From: Jiangella rhizosphaerae
GTDB lineage: Bacteria > Actinomycetota > Actinomycetes > Jiangellales > Jiangellaceae
NCBI RefSeq assembly: GCF_003579925.1
Contig: NZ_QUAL01000082.1
Span: 1 to 32,899, forward strand
Reading direction: 5' to 3'
Length of the DNA: 32,899 bases
In this document: piece by piece, positions 1-8,536 of the stretch
How the letters are laid out: each line of letters begins with the position of its first letter
Position numbering within the stretch: the stretch's first letter is position 1
Notes under the pieces: generated by a model
What the model was told of the DNA's origin: nothing
The model's database searches: none
What the model saw: only the letters and a program-made list of their open reading frames with translations
Position numbers and translations under genes: made by a program

Positions 1-626
1 CCGCGCGTCGCGCCGCCCTGCGCGCCGCCACCGCGGCCGCCGGCGTCGCGTCGTCGCCGCCGTCGGTCACCGCCGTCGTCCCGTCCGGCGACGCCGGGCT
101 GCTGCGCGACCTGCGCCGGCAGACGTGGCGGTCGCTGACCGTCCGGGTCGCCGACGACGCGGCGGAACGGCGGCGAGCGCTGGAGACCTGTGAGACCGAC
201 CTCGTCACGCTGCCGGCCGCCGGGCTGAGCTACGCGCCGGAGCACGTCGAAGACCTCATGCTGGGGCGCGGGTACGGTGCGCGGCCGATCAGCGGGGTGC
301 GGGTGCGGCGGGCCTTCCTGCCCGCGCTGGACACCACGGTGCGCGCGCCCGGCGAACCATCGGAGCGCCCTGCGTCCGCGCTGACCGCGGCGACCATGCT
401 CGGGACGCCGGCCGACCTGCTGGAGCTGGGCCTCGCCGACCTCGACGACCCGCTGACATCGGTCGACGTCGGCGACGACGGCTACGCCATCCACGACCTC
501 GGGGTGTGGCGGGTCGTGAGCGACGCCGCGGGGACCGACGCGGCGCTGCGGGCGGGCGGGCGGCAGATCGGCGGCACCGGCCGTGTCGACCCGGCGTACG
601 CCTCCTACTTCGCCCGCACCGCCTGA
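1..626 (+). CDS. Glycosyltransferase-like protein, C-terminal part (5' end outside window)
   Basis: The open frame enters from the left edge (first complete codon at position 3) and stops with TGA at 624-626, leaving about 207 residues. Near the start is a stretch reading SVTAVVPSGDAGLLRDLRRQ, typical of the first strand and helix of a GT-A (GT2-like) fold. It is followed by TDLVTLPAAGLSYAPEHVED, which occupies the place where related proteins carry the acidic DxD loop followed by a YGPEH-type segment. Here the acidic residues are missing, so the domain looks catalytically degenerate. From memory of the family, CgeB-like GT-B glycosyltransferases of actinobacteria often carry such a C-terminal GT-A-like domain, so the missing N-terminal part may be a CgeB-type transferase. 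The context, next to two other large glycosyltransferases, supports a role in surface polysaccharide assembly. The gene converges on the minus-strand gene ending at 1133, with a repeat element between them. The substrate is unknown. Confidence 0.7.
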   Translation, partial: ARRAALRAATAAAGVASSPPSVTAVVPSGDAGLLRDLRRQTWRSLTVRVADDAAERRRALETCETDLVTLPAAGLSYAPEHVEDLMLGRGYGARPISGVRVRRAFLPALDTTVRAPGEPSERPASALTAATMLGTPADLLELGLADLDDPLTSVDVGDDGYAIHDLGVWRVVSDAAGTDAALRAGGRQIGGTGRVDPAYASYFARTA

Positions 627-647
627 TCCGCCGGCCGTTCGCCGGGG

Positions 648-1102
648 TGGGCTCCCCGTCCCCCTGCTGCCACATTCTCTTGCCGCGAACGGGCGCGTCA
701 AGCGGACTGATGGCGCTTCGCGCGACGATGACCGCTTGACTCACCCGCCCGTGGCCAAGAACGGGGCAGCTATCAGGGGACGGGGGCAGAGCGGGCACAC
801 CTCGCCGTTGGCGTGCCCGTTTCGCGTGCTTTGTCGGGTCGTGGACGGCGATGATCATCCAGGATCGCCTACATCACGAGGATTGCCGGAGCATCAACAC
901 CCCTACAGCCGTGGTGATGCTCAGGTAATCCTCGTGATGGCTCCGGAATCACGGCGAAATCTCACCAGGTGGACGCCCAACGACACCAAACTCACACGCA
1001 AAGGGCCCAACGCCGCAAGGCACCCGGCCTCGTCGCCGCTCTTCCCCGTCCCCTGATAGCTGCCCGTTCTTCGGCCGCGTGCAGCAGGGGGACGGCCCAA
1101 CG
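648..1102. repeat. Palindromic dispersed element, copy A (MITE-like)
   Basis: This fills nearly all of the 506-base gap between two convergent genes. It has two terminal modules that are inverted relative to each other and a core. The left module (654-786) is itself an imperfect palindrome. It begins CCCCGTCCCCCTGCTGCC and ends GGCAGCTATCAGGGGACGG, with CAAGCGG/CCGCTTG arms around a short centre. The right module (1044-1095) has the same ends in inverted order, but its middle is deleted. The outer ends are of the CTGCTGCC type and the inner ends carry an extra ATAG (CTGATAGCTGCC), so orientation can be read. The core holds hairpins at 792-819 (CGGGCAC/GTGCCCG), 847-869 (GGCGAT/ATCGCC) and 872-939. 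A second full copy lies at 27963-28483 in inverted orientation, with homology extending outward to TGGGCT and CGTTGGGC. No convincing protein is encoded. It resembles a non-autonomous element or a structured bidirectional terminator; I saw no clear target-site duplication. Confidence 0.85.
872..939. terminator. Long hairpin in copy A core, possible bidirectional terminator
   Basis: CATCACGAGGATT (872-884) is perfectly complementary to AATCCTCGTGATG (927-939). The stem continues inward through GAGCATCA and TGATGCTC with small mismatches to a loop containing CCTACAG. It lies between two genes that converge. There is no T-tract, so a terminator role is inferred from position and structure only. 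A 68-base counterpart is present at 28188-28255. Confidence 0.4.
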
Positions 1103-1132
1103 TCACGACCCCCGGCGAACCGCCGCAGAGGC

Positions 1133-4100
1133 TCAGGCCAGGTGGCGCTCGGCCTGGAGCTTGCGCACCGTCTCGACCAGCTCCTCGGCGCGGGCGTCGA
1201 ACGAGTGCTCGCGCCGGACCAGCTCGGACAGCTTCTCGCGCGCCGCCGCGCGCTCCGGCGTCTCGGCCAGCTGGGCGTTGACGGCAGCGGCCAGCTCCTG
1301 CGGCGTCGTATACGTCAGGATGACGTCGCCGAAGACGTCCTCGATGCCGGGGACGGCGTCGGTGACGACGCGGGCGCCGCAGGCGGCGAGGTCGAACAAC
1401 CGGTTGGAGATGAGGCCCTCGGCCTTCATGTCCTCCCAGTGGTCGTTGAGGACGACGCCGGCACCGGCATAGACGGCGGGCAGATCCTCGTTGGGGACGT
1501 ACTCGCCCAGCCAGGCGCCCTCGGGCAGCAGGCCGCGCCAGCGCACGCCGTAGACCGACGGGACGATGCCGGCCTCCAGCGCGGCGCCGACCGAGGCCCG
1601 CATGCCGCGCGCGTTGCCCACGAAGAGCACGTCGTGGCGGCGGCGCGGGTCGGGCGGGACGGGGCGGAAGCGGTACTTGTCGGTGGCCTGCAGCAACGGC
1701 CGCACCGGCGCGCCGAGGTCGGTGGACATCCGCCGGGCCAGGCTGGTCGACGCGGCGAAGACGGCGTCGAACGAGGCCAGCTCGCGCCGGGTGACCCGCT
1801 CGGGGTGGCTGATCACCCAGGACAGGTTGATCTGCTGCGGATTGACGGTGTAGACGCTGACGCCGCGCAGCACGAGGGCGACGTCGTCGAACCGCGAGGT
1901 CGGCCGGTACCAGCCCTGCTTGGCGTCGATGACCGCCTCGTGGCCGAGCCGCTCCAGCGCCTCCTTGAGGCCGATGGCGTAGTGCCAGTCGCCCCAGTTG
2001 GTGCGCCGGGTGACGTCGGGCGCGCCGATCTTGATCGCCCAGCGCAGCGGCCGCTCCGGGCGGTCGCGCACGACGATCGGGTCGAACCCCCAGTGCGTCG
2101 GCGCCGCACCGTCGTAGCCGACGATGGCGTAGCCGCGCTCGCCCCACACGGTGACGTCGTCCTGGGCGACGGTGTCCTTCCAGCGGCCGGTGAACAGCTC
2201 CTGGTTGTCCGTCGCGGTGATGGTCGCCGACGCCGTCGTGCGCCGCTCCGGCGTCTCGGTGAGCGCGACCTGGCTGACCGGCACGTACCGCAGCGGACGA
2301 CCGGTCTCGCGGGCCAGCCGCAGGCTGAGGTCGGGGTTGTCGATGTCGTTGACGAACAGCGGGTCGAAGCCGCGGACGGCGGCGAAGTCGGCGGCCCGGA
2401 CGGCGAGCGCGACCGGCGACAGCCCGGCCGGCGAGGACGGCGCGACCACCTCCGGCGCGTCGCCCGGGAACCGCCGGTAGAGGTTGTGCGGGTGCGCGCC
2501 GCGGGCGAACGCCACGCCGGCCGACCACACCGTGCCGTCGCCCAGCAGCACCAGCGGCTGGGCGGCCGCGGCGCCGTCGGACAGCGCGGTGGTCAGCGGT
2601 TCCAGCCAGCCGGGCTCGACCCAGCTCGCCGGGGTGAGGAAGACGATCGTCTCGCCGGTGGAGTGCGCCGCGCCGATGGTCCGCGACAGCTCGGTCGACA
2701 GCCGCTGGGTCTGCCGCAGCACCCGCACGTTCGGGAACCGGATCGGCAGGAACTGCAGCCGCATCGCCTCGGCCTCGGAGGCCTTCGCGTCGACGATGAC
2801 CACCTCGAGGTCGTCGGCGGCGACGCCGTCGAGCAGCCGCTCGACGGTGGTCGTGACGGTCTGGGCGTCGTCGCCGGCGTGGATGACGACGGACACCGTC
2901 CCCGGCCGGCGCGCGGCCAGCCCGGCGTCGACGGCGGCCCAGTCGATGAGATGCTTGGCACGGATGACGAAGCGGTAGCCGAACAGCTCGTTGATGGTGA
3001 TGCGGTCGCTGCGCTGCTCCCACGCGTCGTAGCGGGTGGCGACGAACGGCGCCAGCTCGAAGTCGGTGACCGCGGACATCCGGATGAACAGGTCCCAGTC
3101 GACGTTGCGGCGCAGGTTCTCGTCGAACATGCCGACCTCGTCGAGCAGCGACCGCTCGTGCAGGACGACGATGCAGTCGATGAAGTTGCGCTCGACCAGC
3201 GCCGCCCGGTTGAACGGCAGCGACCGGTAGCCGCGGCGGCCGTTCTTCTTCTCCTCCAGCAGCTCGGAGACGGCGTAGCCGAACCGCAGCGACCGGGTGC
3301 GGACGAACGCCACCATGACCTCGAGGAAGTCGGGCGTCCAGATGTTGTCGCTGTCGAGGTAGGCGACGTACTCGCCGCGGGCGCGGGCCAGGCCGGCGTT
3401 GCGGGCCGCCGAGACGCCGCCGGCCCGCTCGCGGCGGACCAGCTCGATGCGCTCGTCGGCCAGCAGCGGCTCGATGGCCTCCGCGGTGCCGTCGGTGCTG
3501 CCGTCGTCGACCACGATGAGCTGCCAGTTCCGGTACGTCTGAGCGACGACGGAGCCGATGGCGGTGAGCACGCCCTCGCGCCGGTCCTTCGTCGGGATGA
3601 CGACGGTGACCAGCGGCGGCTCCTCGCCGCGTTCGGCGTACTCGGCGACGACCCGGCGCTTGAACGCCTCGGCGGCCTCGTGGTCGAAGGTGTCGGCGGT
3701 GCGCGGCAGGTGCTCCCAGCCGCGCGTCTCCTGCATGAGCCGGCGGGTGCGGCGGGCGAAGTCGGCCAGTGGCGGGCCCTTCACCTCGCCGAAGTTGGCG
3801 GTGTAGACGTCGACGTCGAAGGCCGCGCTGGGCTGGGCGCCGGACTTCCAGCCCGTCTCCAGGTAGTGGCCGAGCGGGCCGCCGCGGTGGTTCGCCGCCT
3901 CGGGGTGCTGCTCGGTGTAGAACTCGGGGTCGAACAGCGGGTGCGGCGACAGCCCGCGGGCGATGCCGCGGTTGACGTAGTGGATGAACGGCGCGACGTC
4001 GAGCTTCTTCGGGCTCTTGGGGTGGTCGCGGTACCACTCGCTGACGAAGCAGGGGTTGGGCGAGATGTCGGTGGCCGACCCGACCATGACGTAGTGGTCG

Positions 4101-4279
4101 ACGGGGTCGACGCCGTCCGCGATGGGCTCGTCGAGCTGCTCGCGGTACCACGCGGCGTCGAACAGCCCGCTGGCGCGGATGGACGAGGCGATGCGGCGCC
4201 GCCGCGCGACGTCATCGAGGTACGCCTGCGGCAGCACCTTCTTGACCAACCGACGGACCCTGCCGACCGGCAGCTTCAT
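1133..4279 (-). CDS. Multidomain glycosyltransferase: N-terminal repeats, GT2, degenerate GT2, CgeB-like GT-B
   Basis: 1048 aa. The ATG at 4279 is chosen because GAGGAG lies 8 nt upstream; the frame stays open further upstream but has no better site. Residues 1-35 are basic. Residues about 36-165 hold repeats of the type HYxxxGxxxGxSPHPLFDPEFY, seen in other rhamnan and capsule transferases. Residues 223-330 form a GT2 domain with intact VVDDGS (256-261) and DSD (309-311). Residues 461-650 form a second GT2-like domain in which the nucleotide-binding VDNGS is replaced by VDAKAS and the DxD-equivalent by LTPAS (548-552), so it is probably inactive. Residues 745-1040 are a GT-B domain of the CgeB/GT4 type, with NDHWEDM and SNRLFDLAACGARVVTD near the donor site. 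It is cytoplasmic, with no membrane segment. It is a paralogue of the 5304-8516 protein and probably adds two successive sugars, one likely rhamnose, to a surface polysaccharide. Donor and linkage are not readable from sequence. Confidence 0.85.
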   Translation of the reverse strand: MKLPVGRVRRLVKKVLPQAYLDDVARRRRIASSIRASGLFDAAWYREQLDEPIADGVDPVDHYVMVGSATDISPNPCFVSEWYRDHPKSPKKLDVAPFIHYVNRGIARGLSPHPLFDPEFYTEQHPEAANHRGGPLGHYLETGWKSGAQPSAAFDVDVYTANFGEVKGPPLADFARRTRRLMQETRGWEHLPRTADTFDHEAAEAFKRRVVAEYAERGEEPPLVTVVIPTKDRREGVLTAIGSVVAQTYRNWQLIVVDDGSTDGTAEAIEPLLADERIELVRRERAGGVSAARNAGLARARGEYVAYLDSDNIWTPDFLEVMVAFVRTRSLRFGYAVSELLEEKKNGRRGYRSLPFNRAALVERNFIDCIVVLHERSLLDEVGMFDENLRRNVDWDLFIRMSAVTDFELAPFVATRYDAWEQRSDRITINELFGYRFVIRAKHLIDWAAVDAGLAARRPGTVSVVIHAGDDAQTVTTTVERLLDGVAADDLEVVIVDAKASEAEAMRLQFLPIRFPNVRVLRQTQRLSTELSRTIGAAHSTGETIVFLTPASWVEPGWLEPLTTALSDGAAAAQPLVLLGDGTVWSAGVAFARGAHPHNLYRRFPGDAPEVVAPSSPAGLSPVALAVRAADFAAVRGFDPLFVNDIDNPDLSLRLARETGRPLRYVPVSQVALTETPERRTTASATITATDNQELFTGRWKDTVAQDDVTVWGERGYAIVGYDGAAPTHWGFDPIVVRDRPERPLRWAIKIGAPDVTRRTNWGDWHYAIGLKEALERLGHEAVIDAKQGWYRPTSRFDDVALVLRGVSVYTVNPQQINLSWVISHPERVTRRELASFDAVFAASTSLARRMSTDLGAPVRPLLQATDKYRFRPVPPDPRRRHDVLFVGNARGMRASVGAALEAGIVPSVYGVRWRGLLPEGAWLGEYVPNEDLPAVYAGAGVVLNDHWEDMKAEGLISNRLFDLAACGARVVTDAVPGIEDVFGDVILTYTTPQELAAAVNAQLAETPERAAAREKLSELVRREHSFDARAEELVETVRKLQAERHLA

Positions 4280-4363
4280 GCCACGAACTCCTCGGGAACG
4301 ATCTTGACCCGGAGTGCCCCAGGCCATCGGACCCAAGCGCATCGTCCGTTTCCGGACCCTCGG

Positions 4364-4370
4364 TATCCTA
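4364..4370. promoter_or_regulatory. Symmetric -10-like heptamer TATCCTA between divergent genes
   Basis: In the 179-base gap between the glycosyltransferase start at 4279 and rmlD at 4459, TATCCT (plus strand) and TAGGAT (minus strand) overlap by all but one base. Either could serve as a -10 element. I see no good -35 at standard spacing on either strand. A TTGACC at 4304-4309 has no matching -10. The call rests on the scarcity of TAnnnT in such GC-rich DNA. Confidence 0.35.
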
Positions 4371-4458
4371 GCCGGGCGCCGACCGCGAGGTCCCAAGCGC
4401 CGGCGAGTCGCGCAAGGGAAATGAGATCAGCGCGTTCGACGACGGCGGGAGGTGCCGA

Positions 4459-5307
4459 GTGCGGTGGTTGGTCACGGGCGCGGCGGGCATGCTGGGCCGC
4501 GACGTGGTGGCCGCGCTCGACGGGGCCGACGTGACGGCTCTGGACCGCGCGCGGCTCGACGTCACCGACGCTGACGCCGTCGACGCCGCGGTCCGCGGTC
4601 ACGACGTCGTCGTCAACACCGCCGCCTGGACCGACGTCGACGGCGCCGAGACGGCCGAGGCCGCGGCGACAGCGGTCAACGGCACCGGCCCGGCGAACCT
4701 GGCGGCGGCGTGCGCCCGGCACGGCGCCCGGCTGGTGCACGTCTCGACCGACTACGTGTTCGACGGCGCCGCGACCACGCCCTATGCCGAGGACGCGCCC
4801 ACCGCGCCGCGGTCGGCGTACGGACGGAGCAAGCTGGCCGGCGAGCGGGCGGTGCTGTCGACGCTGCCCGACGCCGGCTACGTCGTGCGTACCGCCTGGC
4901 TGTACGGCGAGCACGGCGGCAACTTCGTCGCGACGATGGCCCGGCTCTCGGCCGCCCGCAAGTTCCTCGACGTCGTCGACGACCAGCGCGGCCAGCCGAC
5001 CTGGTCGATGGACGTCGGGACGCGGCTGGTCGACCTGGTCCGCTCCGACGCCCCGGCCGGCGTCTACCACGCGACGAACAGCGGCGAGACGACGTGGTTC
5101 GGCCTGGCCCGGGCGGTCTTCGCCCACCTCGGCCTCGATCCCGCCCGGGTGCGCCCGACGACGACGGACGCGTTCCCGCGCCCGGCACCGCGGCCCGCGT
5201 ACTCCGTCCTCGGCCACGCCGGCTGGGCCCGCGCCGGCCTGCCGCCGCTGCGCCCGTGGGACGAGGCGCTCGCCGCCGCTGCCCCCGCCGTCTTACCCCA
5301 CGACTAG
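4459..5307 (+). CDS. rmlD: dTDP-4-dehydrorhamnose reductase
   Basis: 282 aa. GTG start with GGGAGG about 6 nt upstream. RmlD catalyses the last step of dTDP-L-rhamnose synthesis, the NAD(P)H-dependent reduction of dTDP-4-keto-L-rhamnose. The N-terminus has the Rossmann glycine motif TGAAGMLG (6-13). STDYVFDG (96-103) and the catalytic pair Y121/K125 in YGRSK are present, as in short-chain dehydrogenase/reductase enzymes of the RmlD subfamily. The C-terminal part has the family-typical GVYHATNSGETTWF stretch. Length is normal for RmlD. It stands alone on the plus strand between two minus-strand glycosyltransferases, away from rmlA, rmlB and rmlC. It converges on the downstream gene with a 4-base overlap of stop codons (5304-5307), so the two transcripts run into each other. 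Confidence 0.95.
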   Translation: MRWLVTGAAGMLGRDVVAALDGADVTALDRARLDVTDADAVDAAVRGHDVVVNTAAWTDVDGAETAEAAATAVNGTGPANLAAACARHGARLVHVSTDYVFDGAATTPYAEDAPTAPRSAYGRSKLAGERAVLSTLPDAGYVVRTAWLYGEHGGNFVATMARLSAARKFLDVVDDQRGQPTWSMDVGTRLVDLVRSDAPAGVYHATNSGETTWFGLARAVFAHLGLDPARVRPTTTDAFPRPAPRPAYSVLGHAGWARAGLPPLRPWDEALAAAAPAVLPHD

Positions 5308-8300
5308 ACGGCGGTCCGGGCGCGGGCGGCCAGGGCGGCGTCGAGCAGCACCCGGGCGCGGGCGTCGAACGAGTGCACTGTCCGTACCTCCTCGGACACC
5401 AGCTTCAGCGCCTCCTGGGGGCAGAACTCGTCCGGCTCCAGCGCGCACAGCGCGGCCAGCTCCTCCGGCGACGAGTACGTCCGCACGGCCGGGCCGAACA
5501 GCTCGGTCAGGCCCTCGATCGGGTCGCTGATCACCCGCCCGCCCGCGGCGACCGCATCGAACACGCGGTTCGAGATGAATCCGTGCGCCCGCATGTCGGC
5601 CCAGTGGTCGTTGAGCACGACACGCGCCTGTTCGTACGCCGCGCCGGCCGCGTCGTTGTCGAGGTACTCCCCGCGCAGATACCGCGCCGGGATCTCGTCA
5701 CGCCAGTTCAGCCCGTACACGTGCAGGTCGATGCCGGCGAGGATCGCGTCGCGCACGATCGGCCGGACCTCGCCGCGCCGGCCGGAGCCGAGGAACAGCA
5801 CCGGACCGGCGCCGCCGTCGGACGACGCGCCGGGCTGGAACCGGGACGGATCCGTGGCCTGCAGCAGCGGCCGCACCTGCAAGCCCCAGCGCCCGGACAC
5901 CGAGGCCGCCCACGGCGCCGACGCCGCGAACACCGCGTCGTAGCGGCTCGCCTCCTCCGCCGTGACGGCGTCCGGGTGGCTGATCACCCAGAGCAGGTTG
6001 GTCCGGCCGGGGCCCGGCGCGTAGGGCTCCAGACCGCGCAGCGTGAGCGTGACGTCGTCCAGGTGACCGGTGGCGCGGTCGAAGGCCAGCCGCCGGTCGA
6101 CGACGACCTGCTGGCCGAGCCGGCGCAGCGCCCGTGCGAGGTCGCGGGCGAAGTGCACGTCGCCCCAGGTGTCGCCGCGCGGGCCGGCGTGCGCGCCGAT
6201 CTTGACCGCCCAGCGCAGGGCCGGCGGCCGTTCCTCGACGACGGCCGCGGCGACGCGCGACGGCGCCGGGCGGGTCAGCACCGGGAGCGGAGTGCGCAGC
6301 CCCGCCGGGTCGACCGTCCCGGGCTGGAGGTGCGCCACCGCGAACCCCGCGCGCTCGTACCGCCAGAACTCCGACGCGGGCAACCGGCCGGTCCACCGGG
6401 CGGCGAACTCCACCCGGTTCGCCCCGCCGAAGGCCGACCGGCCGGGTGTCTTGCTCTCGTGATGCTCGACGACCGACGCGGTCACGACGGCGAACCGGCC
6501 ACCCAGCCGGTCGACGGCGCGCAGGCACAGGTCGATGTCCTCGCAGCCGTTGATGAACATCGGATCGAAGCCGCGCAACGCGACGACGTCGGCGGCTCGC
6601 ATCGCCAGGGCCGCGGCCGTGACGGCGGTGAAGCCGGTCATCGTGCCCAGAGCCTGTGCGTCCTCCACGGGATGGTGGGCCAGGAACGCGTGAGGGAAGC
6701 CGTCGCCGCCGGGGAACACCGTCCCGGCCGACTGAATCGTCCCGTCCGGGTACACCAGCAGCGGCTGCGCCCCGGCGACGACGTCGTCGGCGAGCGCGCC
6801 CACGAGCGGCCGCAGCCAGCCGGGCCGCACGACGGTGTCGTTGTTGAGGAAGACCACGGCCGAGCCCGTCGAGTGCGCGAACGCCAGGTTCGAGCCGAGC
6901 GCGAAGTTGAGGTTCCGGACCGCCCGCACCACGCGCACCCGCGTGTCGCCGGCCAACCGCGCCACCAGGATCGCCGACACCGCCCGGCGCGACCCGTTGT
7001 CGACCACGACGACCTCGACGTCGTCATCCTCCGCCGCGGCGGCCAGCACCGACGTCACGGCGTCCGTCGTCATCCGCCAGTCCTGGAACGTCGGTATCAG
7101 CACCGACACCCGTCCCGGCACCCGCGCGGCCAGCTCGTCGGCGACGCCGGACCAGTCCACGTGGTGCTTGGCGAGCACGACGTACTCCCAGCCGGGGGCC
7201 TCCGTCAGGGTGATCCGATCCTTGCTCGTCGCCGTCCCGCCCGCCGCCCCGCCGACGAACGGAAGCAGCCGCAACGGCGTCTCGCGGGCGATCCGGATGA
7301 CGAGATCGTGGTCGACCCAGCGGCGCAGCGACTCGTCGAACCCGCCGATCGCCGTCAGCAGCTCTCGCTCGACCACCAGCGAGATCATGTTCACGTGGTT
7401 CTTCACCAGCAGATGCTGGTGAGAGCCGTCGAAGGCGAGATACCGCGGTGACGCACCGGGGCCGTGGTCGAGGACGGCGTGCGCGGCGCGCAGTCCGTCG
7501 CCGGCCATCGCCTTGACCGCCAGCTCCAGGAACCGCGGGCGGTACACGTCGTCGGAATCGAGGAAGGCGACGTAGCGGCCGCGCGCCGCCGCGATGCCGG
7601 TGTTGCGGGCGGCGCACACCCCGCGCCACGGCCCGGCCAGCACCCGGACCCGGTAGTCGCGGCCGGCCAGCTCACGCAGCACGTCCGGCGTCTCGTCGTC
7701 GGACCCGTCGTCGACGACGATCAGCTCGAGGTCGCGCAGGCTCTGCGCGAGCACCGACGCGACCGCCGCCCTGATCTGCGCCGGCCGGTTCCGGACCGCG
7801 ATGACGACGCTGACCAGCGGAGCGTCCCCCGCGATGGGCAACGGCAGCCGGGACACCCGGGCGATCCAGGCGCGCTCGGCCGCCGCGTCGAAGTCGTCGG
7901 TCAGCCGGGTGCCGTGGCCGGTGGTGTGCTGGTCGCGCCACTGGCGGGCGGCCGCGATCGCCCGTGCCCGGACGACCCCCAGCGTCGGCACCGCGCCGAC
8001 GTGGTCCGGCCGCACCGGCAGCGCCGTCTCCGGCCCCGCCCACGAGAGGAAGTGGCCGAGTGCACCGCCGGGGTGCTCGGCCGCCTCCGGATGCTGGTCG
8101 AGATACGTCGCGAGGTCGAACACCGGCCCGAGCGCGCCCTTCGTGGCCCGGCGGGCTCGGAGGAGCGGGTCGGCGCCCTTGCGTGCCCGGTACTTCGGGT
8201 CGTGGAACTCCGGCTCGTACAGCGGGTGCGGCGAGAACCCTCGCTGCAGCCCCCAGCGCAGGTAGTGCCGGGCCGCGACGGTGTCGTCGGCGAACTCCTT

Positions 8301-8516
8301 GCCGGCCTGGGCGGCGTAGAAGTCCCGGTCCAGCACGTTCCAGGTGAGGAACTCCTCGACCGGCTCGCTGAGGGCACGCCGCGGCGGCCAAGGTCCGAGC
8401 GGCCGGCCCGCCCTGCGGCGGTACGCCCGGATGCCGGCGCCCAGCGCCACCCGCCGCCTGATCAGACCCGAGCGCACTCGCCGGCGCAACCGCCTGATTC
8501 CGCTGCCTGTGCCCAA
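5304..8516 (-). CDS. Multidomain glycosyltransferase: N-terminal repeats, two GT2 domains, CgeB-like GT-B
   Basis: 1070 aa. TTG start with a GGGAGGGGG ribosome site about 7 nt upstream. Order of domains: a very basic N-terminus (1-50); HYLxxGxxxGxSPHPL-type repeats (about 52-165); GT2 domain A (234-410) with VVDDGS (267-272) and DSDD (320-323); GT2 domain B (469-690) with VDNGS (505-509), NND (558-560) and EDIDLCLR (659-666), the signature of rhamnosyltransferase-type GT2 enzymes; and a GT-B domain (767-1065) with NDHWADM and ISNRVFDAVAAGGRVISD. Unlike its paralogue at 1133-4279, the second GT2 domain keeps its catalytic residues. There is no signal peptide or membrane helix. It probably transfers two or three sugars, including rhamnose from the adjacent rml pathway, onto a wall polysaccharide intermediate. 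Its own promoter is likely within 8517-8696. Confidence 0.87.
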   Translation of the reverse strand: MGTGSGIRRLRRRVRSGLIRRRVALGAGIRAYRRRAGRPLGPWPPRRALSEPVEEFLTWNVLDRDFYAAQAGKEFADDTVAARHYLRWGLQRGFSPHPLYEPEFHDPKYRARKGADPLLRARRATKGALGPVFDLATYLDQHPEAAEHPGGALGHFLSWAGPETALPVRPDHVGAVPTLGVVRARAIAAARQWRDQHTTGHGTRLTDDFDAAAERAWIARVSRLPLPIAGDAPLVSVVIAVRNRPAQIRAAVASVLAQSLRDLELIVVDDGSDDETPDVLRELAGRDYRVRVLAGPWRGVCAARNTGIAAARGRYVAFLDSDDVYRPRFLELAVKAMAGDGLRAAHAVLDHGPGASPRYLAFDGSHQHLLVKNHVNMISLVVERELLTAIGGFDESLRRWVDHDLVIRIARETPLRLLPFVGGAAGGTATSKDRITLTEAPGWEYVVLAKHHVDWSGVADELAARVPGRVSVLIPTFQDWRMTTDAVTSVLAAAAEDDDVEVVVVDNGSRRAVSAILVARLAGDTRVRVVRAVRNLNFALGSNLAFAHSTGSAVVFLNNDTVVRPGWLRPLVGALADDVVAGAQPLLVYPDGTIQSAGTVFPGGDGFPHAFLAHHPVEDAQALGTMTGFTAVTAAALAMRAADVVALRGFDPMFINGCEDIDLCLRAVDRLGGRFAVVTASVVEHHESKTPGRSAFGGANRVEFAARWTGRLPASEFWRYERAGFAVAHLQPGTVDPAGLRTPLPVLTRPAPSRVAAAVVEERPPALRWAVKIGAHAGPRGDTWGDVHFARDLARALRRLGQQVVVDRRLAFDRATGHLDDVTLTLRGLEPYAPGPGRTNLLWVISHPDAVTAEEASRYDAVFAASAPWAASVSGRWGLQVRPLLQATDPSRFQPGASSDGGAGPVLFLGSGRRGEVRPIVRDAILAGIDLHVYGLNWRDEIPARYLRGEYLDNDAAGAAYEQARVVLNDHWADMRAHGFISNRVFDAVAAGGRVISDPIEGLTELFGPAVRTYSSPEELAALCALEPDEFCPQEALKLVSEEVRTVHSFDARARVLLDAALAARARTAV

Positions 8517-8536
8517 GGCCGGCCCCCTCCCGTCCC

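Noticed and set aside
583-1056. Possible small protein encoded by copy A of the repeat
   Set aside because: The corresponding frame is not maintained in copy B, and the sequence is dominated by palindromes.
648-1102. CRISPR array or tandem repeat
   Set aside because: The repeats are inverted, not regularly spaced direct repeats with unique spacers, and no cas genes are present.
648-1102. Complete insertion sequence
   Set aside because: Neither copy contains a transposase-like frame and I could not find a convincing target-site duplication, so only a non-autonomous element can be argued.
1079-4534. Very long open frame on the plus strand opposite the first giant glycosyltransferase
   Set aside because: Its translation is low-complexity and Val/Gly/Asp/Arg-rich with no recognisable domain, while the minus strand encodes clear GT2 and GT-B motifs. 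It is a shadow caused by high GC.
4710-7451. Long plus-strand open frame spanning rmlD and the second glycosyltransferase
   Set aside because: It overlaps two well-supported genes in other frames and has Arg/Pro-rich composition without motifs.
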